Shown: piece after piece, positions 8,144-16,675 of the stretch
How the letters are laid out: each line of letters opens with the position of its first letter
Numbering within the stretch: the stretch's first letter is position 1
The notes under the pieces: model-generated
What the model saw: the letters and a program-made list of their open reading frames with translations, nothing else
What the model was told of the DNA's origin: nothing
The model's database searches: none
Made by a program: the position numbers and the translations under genes
Assembly: GCA_964511625.1 (NCBI GenBank)
Contig: CAZEJG010000002.1
Coordinates: 1-64,000 of the forward strand
DNA length: 64,000 nt
Direction of reading: 5' to 3'
DNA from: Pseudohoeflea sp964511625
Lineage (GTDB): Bacteria > Pseudomonadota > Alphaproteobacteria > Rhizobiales > Rhizobiaceae

Positions 8144-9703
8144 TCAGCCGGCGAGGCGCTTGTAGCGCAGGTTGCGGGCGAGCCAGCAGCCGATGGTCAG
8201 CCCTTCGATCACGCCTTCCCCGTCGCGATGGACCTGGACCGTCCAGTCGCCGGGGGCGGGTGCATCCATCGAGCGGCGGCAGGGCAGCGTCCAGACATCG
8301 GTTCCGACCGGATAGAGCGGCGTCATCTCGCCGGTGCCGAGAACGCCCTCGAAGAAGCCGTGCATCGCGCCGGCGGTGTCGACGATGGTGAAACCGGCTT
8401 CCAGTTCGTCGCAATGATAGCGACCGGCGATATCGGGGAGGGCGTCGCCCGTGACGCGGGTCGCCGTTCCGCTGAGGTTTTCGCGCCGGCGGCTAAACCG
8501 GATGGTGTCACCGTCACGGCTCAGGGTCATGGTATCTGACGACGCGTTGTCCTTATCCGTCAAAGCCAGCAGTTCCGGTGATCCGGCGATGGTGGCCGAC
8601 AGTCCCTTGTCGTTGCCGGCGAGTTGCAGGAGAAGGCCGGTCTCCGGATCGAGATAAGCGCCGTCCCAGCTCTTGTCGGTCACCGGAGCCGTTTTTTCGT
8701 CCGCAGGCAATCCGAGTGCGGCCTTCATCAGTTTCGTAGCGGCTCCGCCCGCATCGCCTTCATGATTGAAGAGCACGACGACGGAGAGCCGTTCGGCGGG
8801 GGAATAAAGACGGTGGAGCCGGAAACCGCGCAACGCGCCGCCGTGGCCGGTGGTCTTGGCGGTGCCGACCGTGCCGTGGGAAAGGCCATTGCCATAGAAG
8901 GCTTCGGAACCATCGGCAAAGATCTGCGGTTCGGCGAGGCTGCGGTAGATCCCATCCTCGTCGTTGCGGGTCGCATCGATGTACTTTTCCCAGGCCAGCA
9001 TGTCCTCGAGCGAGGCGCGGATGCCGGCGTCGCCGGTCCAGACGATACGGTTGGTCGCCGGGAAGAAACCGACGGCGTCGTTGCCCTCGTAGCCGATGGC
9101 CAATTCCTTGCTGTCGGCGGTGTCGGGGACGAGTTCTGCCGTCTCCATGCCTGCCGGGCCGAAGATCTTCTCGCGGTAGAGTTCCGCGAGCGGACGCCCT
9201 GTCACGTCCTCGATGATGTCGGAGAGGATGCGGAAATTGCCGTTGGAATAGGAATAGGCCGTGCCGGGCGCAAAATGCGTGGTCTTCATGCGCGAGAAGA
9301 GTTTGGCCGCGTCCTCGCGTGCGAACACGCCTTCCGCGTCGGCGCCGTGAAGAACGGTCAGCGCCCAGTAATCCCGCAGCCCCGACTGGTTGTTGCACAG
9401 GTCCCGGACGGAGGGACGGTTTTCCATCTTCGGCAGATGGGCTTCGAGTTGCTGGTCGAACGTCGACAGGTCCGGGTCGATGTCCTTCAGGATCGCGCAG
9501 GTGAACTGTTTCGAGATCGAGCAGATGGGGAAGCGGGTCCGGGTGGTGACGGGGACATGGTTCATCGGATCGGCATGGCCCCAGGCATGGGCCAGGATCG
9601 TCTCGCCGTTGCTGACGACGCCGATTGCTCCGCCCGGGCCCTTGTGCTCGGTATGAAGTGAAGCCGCGGCGGCGTTGAGAGCTGACTGATCGATGTCCTG
9701 CAT
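8144..9703 (-). CDS. dap: D-aminopeptidase (serine peptidase S12)
   Basis: 519 residues, against about 520 for the Ochrobactrum anthropi enzyme. Hydrolyses peptides and amides with an N-terminal D-residue such as D-Ala. The penicillin-recognizing SxxK is Ser62-Lys65 (CSISKQFT), the YxN is YSN 152-154, and the third motif is GHGGALRG; Ser62 and Lys65 match the known catalytic numbering. The C-terminal part carries the extra beta domains of this family and ends CWLARNLRYKRLAG-like, as in Ochrobactrum. Start at 9703, because this begins a protein of the family length without a signal peptide; an open frame extends further upstream but runs through the promoter region. A lux-box-like site lies 156 bases upstream, linking it to the peptide regulon. 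Confidence 0.9.
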   Translation of the reverse strand: MQDIDQSALNAAAASLHTEHKGPGGAIGVVSNGETILAHAWGHADPMNHVPVTTRTRFPICSISKQFTCAILKDIDPDLSTFDQQLEAHLPKMENRPSVRDLCNNQSGLRDYWALTVLHGADAEGVFAREDAAKLFSRMKTTHFAPGTAYSYSNGNFRILSDIIEDVTGRPLAELYREKIFGPAGMETAELVPDTADSKELAIGYEGNDAVGFFPATNRIVWTGDAGIRASLEDMLAWEKYIDATRNDEDGIYRSLAEPQIFADGSEAFYGNGLSHGTVGTAKTTGHGGALRGFRLHRLYSPAERLSVVVLFNHEGDAGGAATKLMKAALGLPADEKTAPVTDKSWDGAYLDPETGLLLQLAGNDKGLSATIAGSPELLALTDKDNASSDTMTLSRDGDTIRFSRRRENLSGTATRVTGDALPDIAGRYHCDELEAGFTIVDTAGAMHGFFEGVLGTGEMTPLYPVGTDVWTLPCRRSMDAPAPGDWTVQVHRDGEGVIEGLTIGCWLARNLRYKRLAG

Positions 9704-9858
9704 GGCAAATCCCGATTGATGTGGAGGGAGGCCCGGATACGGGCCGGCCGAAATGTGCATCCCGTTCCGAACGTGCGATGGGCCGAAATCGGTTGCCGGC
9801 CCATATTCACATCCGGTTGCGGAGCCTGATTGGTTAGCACAGTCGCATCGGCCCGCCA

Positions 9859-9878
9859 TCCTATCACTCCTCATAGGA
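9859..9878 (-). promoter_or_regulatory. lux-box-like operator upstream of the D-aminopeptidase gene
   Basis: TCCTATCACTCCTCATAGGA fits NNCT-N12-AGNN with CCTAT / ATAGG arms. It lies in the 332-base gene-free region between dap (start 9703) and hutC (start 10036), the only long gap here, which also holds a HutC-type operator at 9932. A -10 at the expected distance toward dap is poor (TAACCA), so the promoter itself is less convincing than the two at the pip genes. Confidence 0.65.
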
Positions 9879-9931
9879 GGGGCGCTTCCGGGACGTATCA
9901 TTCGTGGGATCACCAACCTTCGGTAGGAGTG

Positions 9932-9943
9932 AAGTATATACTT
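9932..9943 (+). promoter_or_regulatory. HutC-type operator upstream of hutC
   Basis: AAGTATATACTT is a perfect 12-bp palindrome with a GTATATAC core, the kind of site bound by HutC repressors. It lies 93 bases before the hutC start and contains a good -10 hexamer TATACT (9937-9942), so binding would occlude RNA polymerase and autoregulate hutC. The identical 12-mer recurs at 20037. Confidence 0.75.
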
Positions 9944-10035
9944 GAATCGGTGGCCGGGGTATGAGGATGACACTGAGGTTGTCCTGCTCCGCGACGGGTC
10001 TGGCATACGACCGAACGGGGCAGACGAGGGACAGA

Positions 10036-10770
10036 ATGGCGACGGAAAAGGCGGATACGCTTCACGGCCGGATACTCGACGAGTTTTCCCGCAAGATCGT
10101 GGACGGCACCTGGCCGCCGGGCTTCTCCCTGCCGAAAGAGACGGAACTGGCCGAGCAGTACGGCGTCTCGCGCATGACCATGAACAAGGTTCTGACGCGG
10201 CTGGCCTCGGACGGGTTCGTGATCCGGCGAAAGCGAAGCGGCACCGTCGTCGCCCAGCCCCGGGCGGAATCGGCCGTGCTCGCGATCAACAATATCGGCG
10301 AGGAAGTGGCGGCGCTGGGACGACGCTACAAGTGGGCGCTTCTGTCGAGCGAAAAGCGAGCGAGCAATGCGCAGGACCGCCGCACCCTCAACCTCCAGGA
10401 AGACGAGGGGCAGGACAACTGCCTGTTCCTGCAGGGACTGCACTATTCCAACGACGAACCCTTCTGCCTTGAAACCCGCGTCATCAATCTCGCCACGGCG
10501 CCCGACGCCGCGCATGTTGATTTCGAGAAGGAGGTGCCGGGGTCATGGCTGCTGAACACGATGCCCTGGACCAGGGCGCGCCATCACGTAAGGGCGATAA
10601 ACGTGTCGGGTCGGGACGCGATGCTGCTCGAGCTGCCGGTCGGCGCGGCCTGTCTCGAGGTCCAGCGCAGGACGCAGATCGAAGCCGACTGGGTGACCTG
10701 TGCGCGCCTCCTCTATCCCGGCGAAGCGCACCAGCTGATCGCCGAATTCGATTCCAAGGTCGGCTCGTAA
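10036..10770 (+). CDS. hutC: HutC, GntR/UTRA-family histidine utilization repressor
   Basis: 244 residues. The N-terminal GntR winged helix (about 8-75: DEFSRKIVDGTWPPG, LAEQYGVSRMTMNKVL) is followed by a UTRA effector domain (FLETRV-type segment CLETRVINLA; LEVQRRT; CARLLYPGEAHQL) typical of HutC, which senses urocanate. Start at ATG 10036, with GAGGGA upstream, giving the family length; an upstream in-frame start would add 25 unconserved residues. It is convergent with hutD and faces away from dap. It is the likely repressor acting at the GTATATAC sites at 9932, 16584, 19192 and 20037. Confidence 0.92.
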   Translation: MATEKADTLHGRILDEFSRKIVDGTWPPGFSLPKETELAEQYGVSRMTMNKVLTRLASDGFVIRRKRSGTVVAQPRAESAVLAINNIGEEVAALGRRYKWALLSSEKRASNAQDRRTLNLQEDEGQDNCLFLQGLHYSNDEPFCLETRVINLATAPDAAHVDFEKEVPGSWLLNTMPWTRARHHVRAINVSGRDAMLLELPVGAACLEVQRRTQIEADWVTCARLLYPGEAHQLIAEFDSKVGS

Positions 10771-10775
10771 ACCGG

Positions 10776-11312
10776 TCAACCGGGGCGTCTGACGGTGAGA
10801 ACGAGGGCGTCGCGCGGCACCACATGGTCGACCGTGATCGGCAGTTCCAGCAGGTCGAATGCCGCAAGGAAAAGGGCCGGCAGCGGTTTCAGCGCGAAGA
10901 GCCAGCAGGCGACGAGGCCATCTGCCGGCACCGTCTCGCCGCCCTGATGCACGGAACCTTCGAGTGGGGCCCGGACCATCAGGTTCAGATCGAGCAACGG
11001 TTCGCCGAGAAGCTCGGCGACGCAGGCGTCTTCGCCCGAGAAGGCGTGCGGACCGCTGCCGGGCCGCGCATCGATCGTCCGGCCGTCTTCGAAGTGCAAA
11101 CGCATTGCGCCGCCTTCGATCACGGTGAGAACCCGAGCAATCCCCGGAAAGGATGAGAAAGGCCCGGAGCGGCTCACCTTTGCGGTGCTGATGCGCCAGT
11201 CGAAATCATCGAAACCGGCGCCTGAGGGCGCGCAGACGATTTCGGCAGTCTCGCCGCCGCCGTTCTTCCAGGGAGCGAAGCGGCGCTCCGCCCCCCGGTA
11301 GATCCTGCTCAC
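10776..11312 (-). CDS. hutD: HutD/Ves family protein
   Basis: 178 residues of the HutD (Ves) cupin-like family, recognisable by FAPWKNGGGETAEI near the N terminus, FSSFPGIARVLTVIEG and the closing DHVVPRDALV. HutD is thought to limit Hut flux, possibly by binding formylglutamate; its biochemistry is not settled. The start is GTG at 11312, overlapping the hutU stop (GTGA), so it is the last, translationally coupled gene of the hutIHGUD operon. No ATG alternative exists upstream in frame within the intergenic space. Confidence 0.88.
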   Translation of the reverse strand: MSRIYRGAERRFAPWKNGGGETAEIVCAPSGAGFDDFDWRISTAKVSRSGPFSSFPGIARVLTVIEGGAMRLHFEDGRTIDARPGSGPHAFSGEDACVAELLGEPLLDLNLMVRAPLEGSVHQGGETVPADGLVACWLFALKPLPALFLAAFDLLELPITVDHVVPRDALVLTVRRPG

Positions 11313-13006
11313 GAGCCGAGAATCCGCGGCAGGCGCAGGCCGTGTTCGCGGGCGCAGTCGATGGCGTCCTGATAGCCGGCATCGGCATGACGCCAGACGC
11401 CTGAGGCGGGATCGTTCCACAGGACCCGCTCGAGACGCTTTGCGGCTTCCGGCGTGCCGTCCGCGCAGATCACCACACCGGCGTGCTGCGAGAAGCCCAT
11501 GCCGACGCCGCCGCCGTGATGGATCGACACCCAGGTGGCGCCCGACGCGGTGTTCGTGAGCGCGTTGAGGAGCGGCCAATCCGAGACCGCGTCAGAGCCG
11601 TCGAGCATCGCTTCGGTCTCGCGGTTCGGCGAGGCGACGGAGCCTGAATCGAGGTGGTCGCGGCCGATAACGACCGGAGCCTTGAGTTCGCCGCTGGCGA
11701 CCATCTCGTTGAACTTGAGGCCGGCGCGATGGCGGTCGCCGAGACCGATCCAGCAGATGCGGGCGGGAAGTCCCTGAAACGCGATGCGCTCGCGGGCCAT
11801 GTCTAGCCAGCGGTGCAGATGCTCGTTCTCGGGGAAGAGCTCTTTCATCGCCTGGTCGGTCTTGTAGATGTCTTCCGGATCGCCGGAGAGGGCGGCCCAC
11901 CGGAACGGCCCGATGCCCCTGCAGAAGAGGGGACGGATGTAGGCGGGCACGAAGCCGGGGAAAGCGAAGGCGTTTTCCAGCCCTTCCTCCTGCGCCATCT
12001 GGCGTATGTTGTTGCCGTAATCGAGGGTCGGCACGCCGGCTTCCCAGAAGCCGATCATGGCTTGGACATGGTCCTTCATCGAGGCGCGGGCGGCGCGGTT
12101 GACCGCCTGCGGATCGCTTTCCTGCTTCGCGCGCCACTCGGCGACACTCCATCCTTTCGGCAGATAGCCGTGGAACGGGTCGTGGGCCGAGGTCTGGTCG
12201 GTGACGATATTGGGGCGACCATTGGGGAGAGGCTCACCGGCCTGCATGCGGCGCAGGATCTCCGGAAAAACCTCGGCGGCGTTGCCGATCAGCGCCACGG
12301 ATTTCGCTTCTCCCGCCTTCGTCCAGCGGTCGATCAGGGCAAGCGCCTCGTCGAGGTCGCGGGTCTTCTCGTCGCAATAACGGGTGCGGATGCGGAAGTC
12401 GGCGCGGGTCTCGTCGCACTCCACCGCGAGGCAGCAGGCGCCGGCCATGACGGCCGCCAGCGGCTGTGCGCCGCCCATACCGCCGAGCCCGCCGGTCAGG
12501 ATCCACTTGCCGTTCAGATCGCCGTCGTAATGCTGGCGGCCGGCTTCGGCGAAGGTCTCGTAGGTACCCTGCACGATGCCCTGAGCGCCGATGTAGATCC
12601 ACGAACCGGCCGTCATCTGGCCGTACATCATCAGGCCCTTCTTATCGAGCTCGTTGAAGTGGTCCCAGTTGGCCCAGTTGGGGACGAGGTTTGAATTGGC
12701 GATGAGCACGCGCGGCGCATCGGCATGGGTGCGGACGATGGCGATCGGCTTTCCCGACTGCACGAGCAGGGTCTCGTCGGATTCGAGATCCTTCAGCGAA
12801 TTGACGATGGCGTCGAAGTCTTCCCAGCTGCGCGCGGCGCGGCCGATGCCGCCATAGACGACGAGCTCGTGCGGGTTCTCGGCCACATCCGGATGCAGAT
12901 TGTTCATCAGCATGCGCAGCGGCGCTTCGGTGAGCCAGCTCTTGGCGTTCAGCTCGGTTCCGGTCGGCGGGTAGACGTCGCGCTGGTTATGACGGGTGTC
13001 GGTCAT
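11309..13006 (-). CDS. hutU: Urocanate hydratase
   Basis: 565 residues, close to the usual length. Converts urocanate to imidazolonepropionate using tightly bound NAD+. Seen: the N-terminal AKSWLTEAPLRMLMNNLHP, the Rossmann-like GGLGGMGGAQPLA and the C-terminal GGGVGMGFSQHAG segment with its conserved glycines. An AAGGAC ribosome site precedes the ATG. It lies downstream of hutG and is coupled to hutD. Confidence 0.97.
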   Translation of the reverse strand: MTDTRHNQRDVYPPTGTELNAKSWLTEAPLRMLMNNLHPDVAENPHELVVYGGIGRAARSWEDFDAIVNSLKDLESDETLLVQSGKPIAIVRTHADAPRVLIANSNLVPNWANWDHFNELDKKGLMMYGQMTAGSWIYIGAQGIVQGTYETFAEAGRQHYDGDLNGKWILTGGLGGMGGAQPLAAVMAGACCLAVECDETRADFRIRTRYCDEKTRDLDEALALIDRWTKAGEAKSVALIGNAAEVFPEILRRMQAGEPLPNGRPNIVTDQTSAHDPFHGYLPKGWSVAEWRAKQESDPQAVNRAARASMKDHVQAMIGFWEAGVPTLDYGNNIRQMAQEEGLENAFAFPGFVPAYIRPLFCRGIGPFRWAALSGDPEDIYKTDQAMKELFPENEHLHRWLDMARERIAFQGLPARICWIGLGDRHRAGLKFNEMVASGELKAPVVIGRDHLDSGSVASPNRETEAMLDGSDAVSDWPLLNALTNTASGATWVSIHHGGGVGMGFSQHAGVVICADGTPEAAKRLERVLWNDPASGVWRHADAGYQDAIDCAREHGLRLPRILGS

Positions 13007-13020
13007 CCGTTTTTGTCCTT

Positions 13021-13833
13021 TCAGTTTTGGTTCCCGCGCCCGGCGGCCTCTGCCGCGGTGTGCATGATCCCGGTGAGAATGTCTGTGAGCTGCTTACGCA
13101 GGATGGCGGTCTTGTCCGCGTCGAGGTCGAAGGGTGGTTCTTCGCTGGCCAGATGCGAGGATTGCGCCAGCTCCATCTGGATCGCGTGAATCCCGTGGGC
13201 GGGGCGTCCGTAGTGCCGGGTGGTCCAGCCGCCGCGGAAACGACCATTGAGAACATGGGTCCGGCCGGTCGCCAAAGTCGCGCGGAAGGCCGCCTGTTCG
13301 ATCAGCGGATCGCAGGTGCGCCCCTCGTCGGTGCCGATGTTGAAGTCCGGCAGGACGCCCTCGAAGAGCCACGGAATGACCGATCGGATCGAGTGACAAT
13401 CATAGAGCACGGCATATCCGTGGATTGCCTTCACCCGCTTGAGTTCAGCCGCGAGCGCGGCGTGATATGGCGCATGAAACTGTTCGGCGCGGCGCTTGAT
13501 CTCGGCTTCGTCCGGTTCCGCTGCTTCACGCCAGATCGGCGCATTGTCGAAGGTGGTCACCGGCACCAGCCCGGTCGTAGTCTGACCGGGATAGAGCGAC
13601 TGGCCGGAGGGATCGCGATTGGCGTCGATGACGTAGCGGTGGAAGGTCGCGCGAACCGTGGTCGCCTCATCGAAAAGCCCGTCATAAAGCCTGTCGATAT
13701 GCCAGTCGGTATCGCGCAGCAGCTGGCCTTCATCGTTCAGCTTGGCTCGAATGTCATCCGGCACGTATGTACCGGTGTGAGGAAGGCCGAGAACGAGCGG
13801 ACTGTTACCATGTTTGACGACGACGGGCTCCAT
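13021..13833 (-). CDS. hutG: N-formylglutamate deformylase
   Basis: 270 residues. Hydrolyses N-formylglutamate to glutamate and formate, the final step of the five-step Hut route that also needs HutF. Family landmarks are LPHTGTYVP, DTDWHIDRLY, DANRDPSG and YDCHSI, which carry the likely metal-binding His, Asp and Glu residues. The chosen ATG (13833) shares one base with the hutH stop (TGATG); an in-frame TTG one codon upstream is less likely. Its presence with hutF shows that formamide release goes through formylglutamate and not formiminoglutamase. Confidence 0.95.
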   Translation of the reverse strand: MEPVVVKHGNSPLVLGLPHTGTYVPDDIRAKLNDEGQLLRDTDWHIDRLYDGLFDEATTVRATFHRYVIDANRDPSGQSLYPGQTTTGLVPVTTFDNAPIWREAAEPDEAEIKRRAEQFHAPYHAALAAELKRVKAIHGYAVLYDCHSIRSVIPWLFEGVLPDFNIGTDEGRTCDPLIEQAAFRATLATGRTHVLNGRFRGGWTTRHYGRPAHGIHAIQMELAQSSHLASEEPPFDLDADKTAILRKQLTDILTGIMHTAAEAAGRGNQN

Positions 13834-15362
13834 CAAAAGACCTCCGGCAGCAGATCGTGGACCGGTGCGGCAAGCGCGCCGGAATGAACCAGATCGGCGG
13901 CGGCGACGAGGTCGGGCGCCATGTAGCGATCATTGACGACGGCGGGAACATCCTCGCGGAAACGGGCGATGGCGGAGGAGAGAGGCGCCGAGGTGACGAG
14001 CGGCTGGCGCAGTTCGACGCCCTGCGCTCCGGTCAGGGCCTCGATGCCGATGATGTGGAACAGGTTCTGCGTCATCTGCAGGAGGCGGCGGGCGCCGTGG
14101 CAGGCCATCGACACGTGATCTTCCTGGTTGGCCGACGTCGGGGTCGAATCCACCGAAGCCGGATGGGAAAGCTGCTTGTTCTCGCTCATCAGGGCGGCGG
14201 AGGTGACTTCGGCGATCATCAGGCCGGAGTTGAGCCCCGGTTTGGGCGAAAGAAATGCCGGAAGACCGAAGCTGAGCGCCGGATCGACCAGCATGGCGAT
14301 GCGGCGCTGCGAGATCGAACCGATCTCGGCGACGGCAAGCGCGATCATGTCGGCGGCAAAGGCAACCGGCTCGGCGTGGAAGTTGCCGCCGGAGACGACC
14401 TCTCCGTCGGAGAGAACGAGCGGGTTGTCGGTGGCGGCATTGGCCTCGATCTCGAGCGTGGCCGCCGCCTGACGCAAGAGGTCGAGGCACGCGCCGGCGA
14501 CCTGCGGGTGGCAACGCAGGCAATAGGGGTCCTGGACGCGTTCGTCGTTCTCGGCGTGGCTGGCGCGGATCTGCGAGCCGGCGAGGAGACCGCGCAGCGT
14601 GGCGGCCACTTCAATCTGGCCGCGGTGGCCGCGCAGGGTGTGGATCTCGTCGGCAAACGGCGCCGTGGATCCCATGGCGGCGTCCGTCGAAAGCGCGCCG
14701 GTCACGATGGCCGCCTGGAGTGCGCGTTCGGCCCGGAACAGGCCGGCGAGCGCGAGCGCGGTCGAGACCTGTGTGCCGTTGATCAGCGCCAGGCCTTCCT
14801 TCGCCGACAGGATGACGGGGTCAAGTCCGGCGCGCGACAGCGCTTCGCGGGCGGGTAGGCGCTCGCCTTCAAGAAAGGCCTCACCTTCGCCGATCATGGT
14901 GGCGGTCATGTGCGAAAGCGGCGCGAGGTCGCCGGAGGCGCCTACCGACCCCTTTCCCGGAATGACCGGAAGCACGCCGGCTTTCAGCATGGCCTGCATT
15001 AACGCGACGATCTCGGGCCTGACCCCGGACGCGCCGCGCCCCAGCGACATCAGCTTGAGGACCATGATCAGGCGCACGATTTCCGGCGCCAGCGGCTCGC
15101 CCACGCCGCAGCAGTGGCTCAGGATCAGATTACGCTGAAGGGTGGCTACATCGGCGCTGTCGATGCGGATCGAGGCGAGTTTGCCGAAGCCCGTATTGAC
15201 GCCGTAGACCGGCGCGTTGCCGGCGGCCACCTCGGCGATGCGGGCAGCGGCCCGCTCGATGCCCGGAAATGCGGTTTCCGACAGCGCGACATCGGTAGCG
15301 TTCCAGTAGATGCCTGCGAGGGTGCGCAGCGAGACCTGGCCGGGAATGAGAGTTTCAGCCAT
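13833..15362 (-). CDS. hutH: Histidine ammonia-lyase
   Basis: 509 residues. Removes ammonia from histidine to give urocanate, the inducer. The Ala142-Ser143-Gly144 triad in GSVGASGDLAPLSH forms the MIO electrophile; Ser143 matches the number in the Pseudomonas enzyme. Other landmarks are YGVNTGFG (53-60) and the C-terminal substrate-binding segment QEDHVSMA. It overlaps hutI by 8 bases and hutG by 1-3 bases. Confidence 0.97.
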   Translation of the reverse strand: MAETLIPGQVSLRTLAGIYWNATDVALSETAFPGIERAAARIAEVAAGNAPVYGVNTGFGKLASIRIDSADVATLQRNLILSHCCGVGEPLAPEIVRLIMVLKLMSLGRGASGVRPEIVALMQAMLKAGVLPVIPGKGSVGASGDLAPLSHMTATMIGEGEAFLEGERLPAREALSRAGLDPVILSAKEGLALINGTQVSTALALAGLFRAERALQAAIVTGALSTDAAMGSTAPFADEIHTLRGHRGQIEVAATLRGLLAGSQIRASHAENDERVQDPYCLRCHPQVAGACLDLLRQAAATLEIEANAATDNPLVLSDGEVVSGGNFHAEPVAFAADMIALAVAEIGSISQRRIAMLVDPALSFGLPAFLSPKPGLNSGLMIAEVTSAALMSENKQLSHPASVDSTPTSANQEDHVSMACHGARRLLQMTQNLFHIIGIEALTGAQGVELRQPLVTSAPLSSAIARFREDVPAVVNDRYMAPDLVAAADLVHSGALAAPVHDLLPEVF

Positions 15363-16539
15363 GAACGACGGTTCCTTTGAAAATGCGTTTATGCAGGGAG
15401 TTGACGCCGAGACGCCCGACGAGCTGTGCCGGGCGGTCCGCTTCCCAGATGGCGAGATCCGCGGAAGCGCCGGGAGTAATGCTCCCGATCTCGGCTGACA
15501 GACCGAGCGCCTTGGCGGCGTTCGACGTGACGGCGTCGAGGCATTCGCGCACCGTCAGGCCGAAGAGGACGGCGCCCATGTTCATCGTCGTCAGGATGGA
15601 GGAGACCGGCGAGGTTCCGGGGTTGCAGTCGGTGGCCAGCGCCATCGGGACACCCGCCTGGCGGAGTGCTGCGACCGGCGGCTTCCGTGTTTCGTTGAGC
15701 ATGTAGTAGGCGCCCGGCAGGAGCACGGCGACGGTACCCGAGGCAGCAATGGCCGCGACTTCCGCGTCGCCGCCATATTCGAAATGATCGACGGACAGCG
15801 CGCCGAACGCGGCGGCCAGCGCCGTGCCGCCGGAGCGGGTGAGCTGTTCTGTATGCAGCTTGACGGGAAGGCCGAGTTCACGGGCCACTTCGAACAGTGG
15901 TCGGATTTCCTCGGCGGAGAAGGCGATGCCCTCGCAGAAGGCGTCGACCGCATCGACGAGTCCTTCCGCGTGGGCCTGTCTCAGGCCGGCGATCGCCACG
16001 TCGCGGATATAATCGGGTTTGGCGCCAGCGAAATCCTTCGGCATGGCATGGGCGGCCAGCCATGTGGTCCTGACGCGTACGGGGCGCAGTGTTTCGACCA
16101 TCCGCGCGGCGCGCAGCATGTCGAGTTCGGCCTCGATCGACAGACCATAGCCCGACTTGATCTCGATCGTCGTCACGCCTTCCGAAAGCAGTGCATCGAT
16201 ACGCGGCAGCGAAACGGCAACGAGTTCCTTGGGGGAGAGGGCGCGGGTGGCGGCGACCGAAGATACGATGCCACCGCCGGCTTGGGCGATCTCCTGATAG
16301 GTCGCGCCCTCGAGGCGCATCTCGAACTCGCCGGTGCGGTCACCGCCGTGAATGATGTGCGTGTGGCAGTCGATCAGGCCCGGCGTCACCAGCCGTCCCT
16401 CGCAATCGATCATCTCGTACCCGTCGGGCGAGAGCGCGGCGTCGATCATGGCGATACGGCCATCGCGGATGGCGATGTCAACGAGGCCGTCTTCCCGATC
16501 GGCGAGCCGGGCGTTCGTGAGGAGGATTGCGTCTGGCAT
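15355..16539 (-). CDS. hutI: Imidazolonepropionase
   Basis: 394 residues of the amidohydrolase family; hydrolyses imidazolonepropionate to formiminoglutamate. The first metal motif is HTH (His59, His61 in DCHTHIIHGG); further landmarks are KSGYGLS, KLHTEQL, SVDHFEY and ATDCNPGT with the catalytic Asp. Start at 16539 has AAGGGA upstream and matches the family length. It is first gene of hutIHGUD, divergent from hutF, with a HutC operator between them. Confidence 0.95.
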   Translation of the reverse strand: MPDAILLTNARLADREDGLVDIAIRDGRIAMIDAALSPDGYEMIDCEGRLVTPGLIDCHTHIIHGGDRTGEFEMRLEGATYQEIAQAGGGIVSSVAATRALSPKELVAVSLPRIDALLSEGVTTIEIKSGYGLSIEAELDMLRAARMVETLRPVRVRTTWLAAHAMPKDFAGAKPDYIRDVAIAGLRQAHAEGLVDAVDAFCEGIAFSAEEIRPLFEVARELGLPVKLHTEQLTRSGGTALAAAFGALSVDHFEYGGDAEVAAIAASGTVAVLLPGAYYMLNETRKPPVAALRQAGVPMALATDCNPGTSPVSSILTTMNMGAVLFGLTVRECLDAVTSNAAKALGLSAEIGSITPGASADLAIWEADRPAQLVGRLGVNSLHKRIFKGTVVHG

Positions 16540-16583
16540 GTCGTCCCTTCGGTGCGTTTTCAGCTTTGCATTCGCTGTTAAAT

Positions 16584-16595
16584 AAGTATATACAT
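16584..16595. promoter_or_regulatory. HutC-type operator in the hutI-hutF divergent promoter
   Basis: AAGTATATACAT (GTATATAC core, 16586-16593) lies in the 136-base gap between the divergent hut operons. Read on the minus strand it embeds a TATACT -10 for hutI. One protein dimer could therefore control both directions. Confidence 0.75.
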
Positions 16596-16675
16596 AGAAA
16601 CAGGTGCTTGAAAAGGTGAATCTTGGCCGTTTTGCCTTCTCGGCGAACAGGATCGTAAACTGGGAGCAGCGCGAC

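Noticed and set aside
9704..10006. N-terminal extension of the D-aminopeptidase by about 100 residues
   Set aside because: The extension would run through the lux-box-like site and the HutC operator and has no conserved or signal-peptide character; the shorter form matches the family length.
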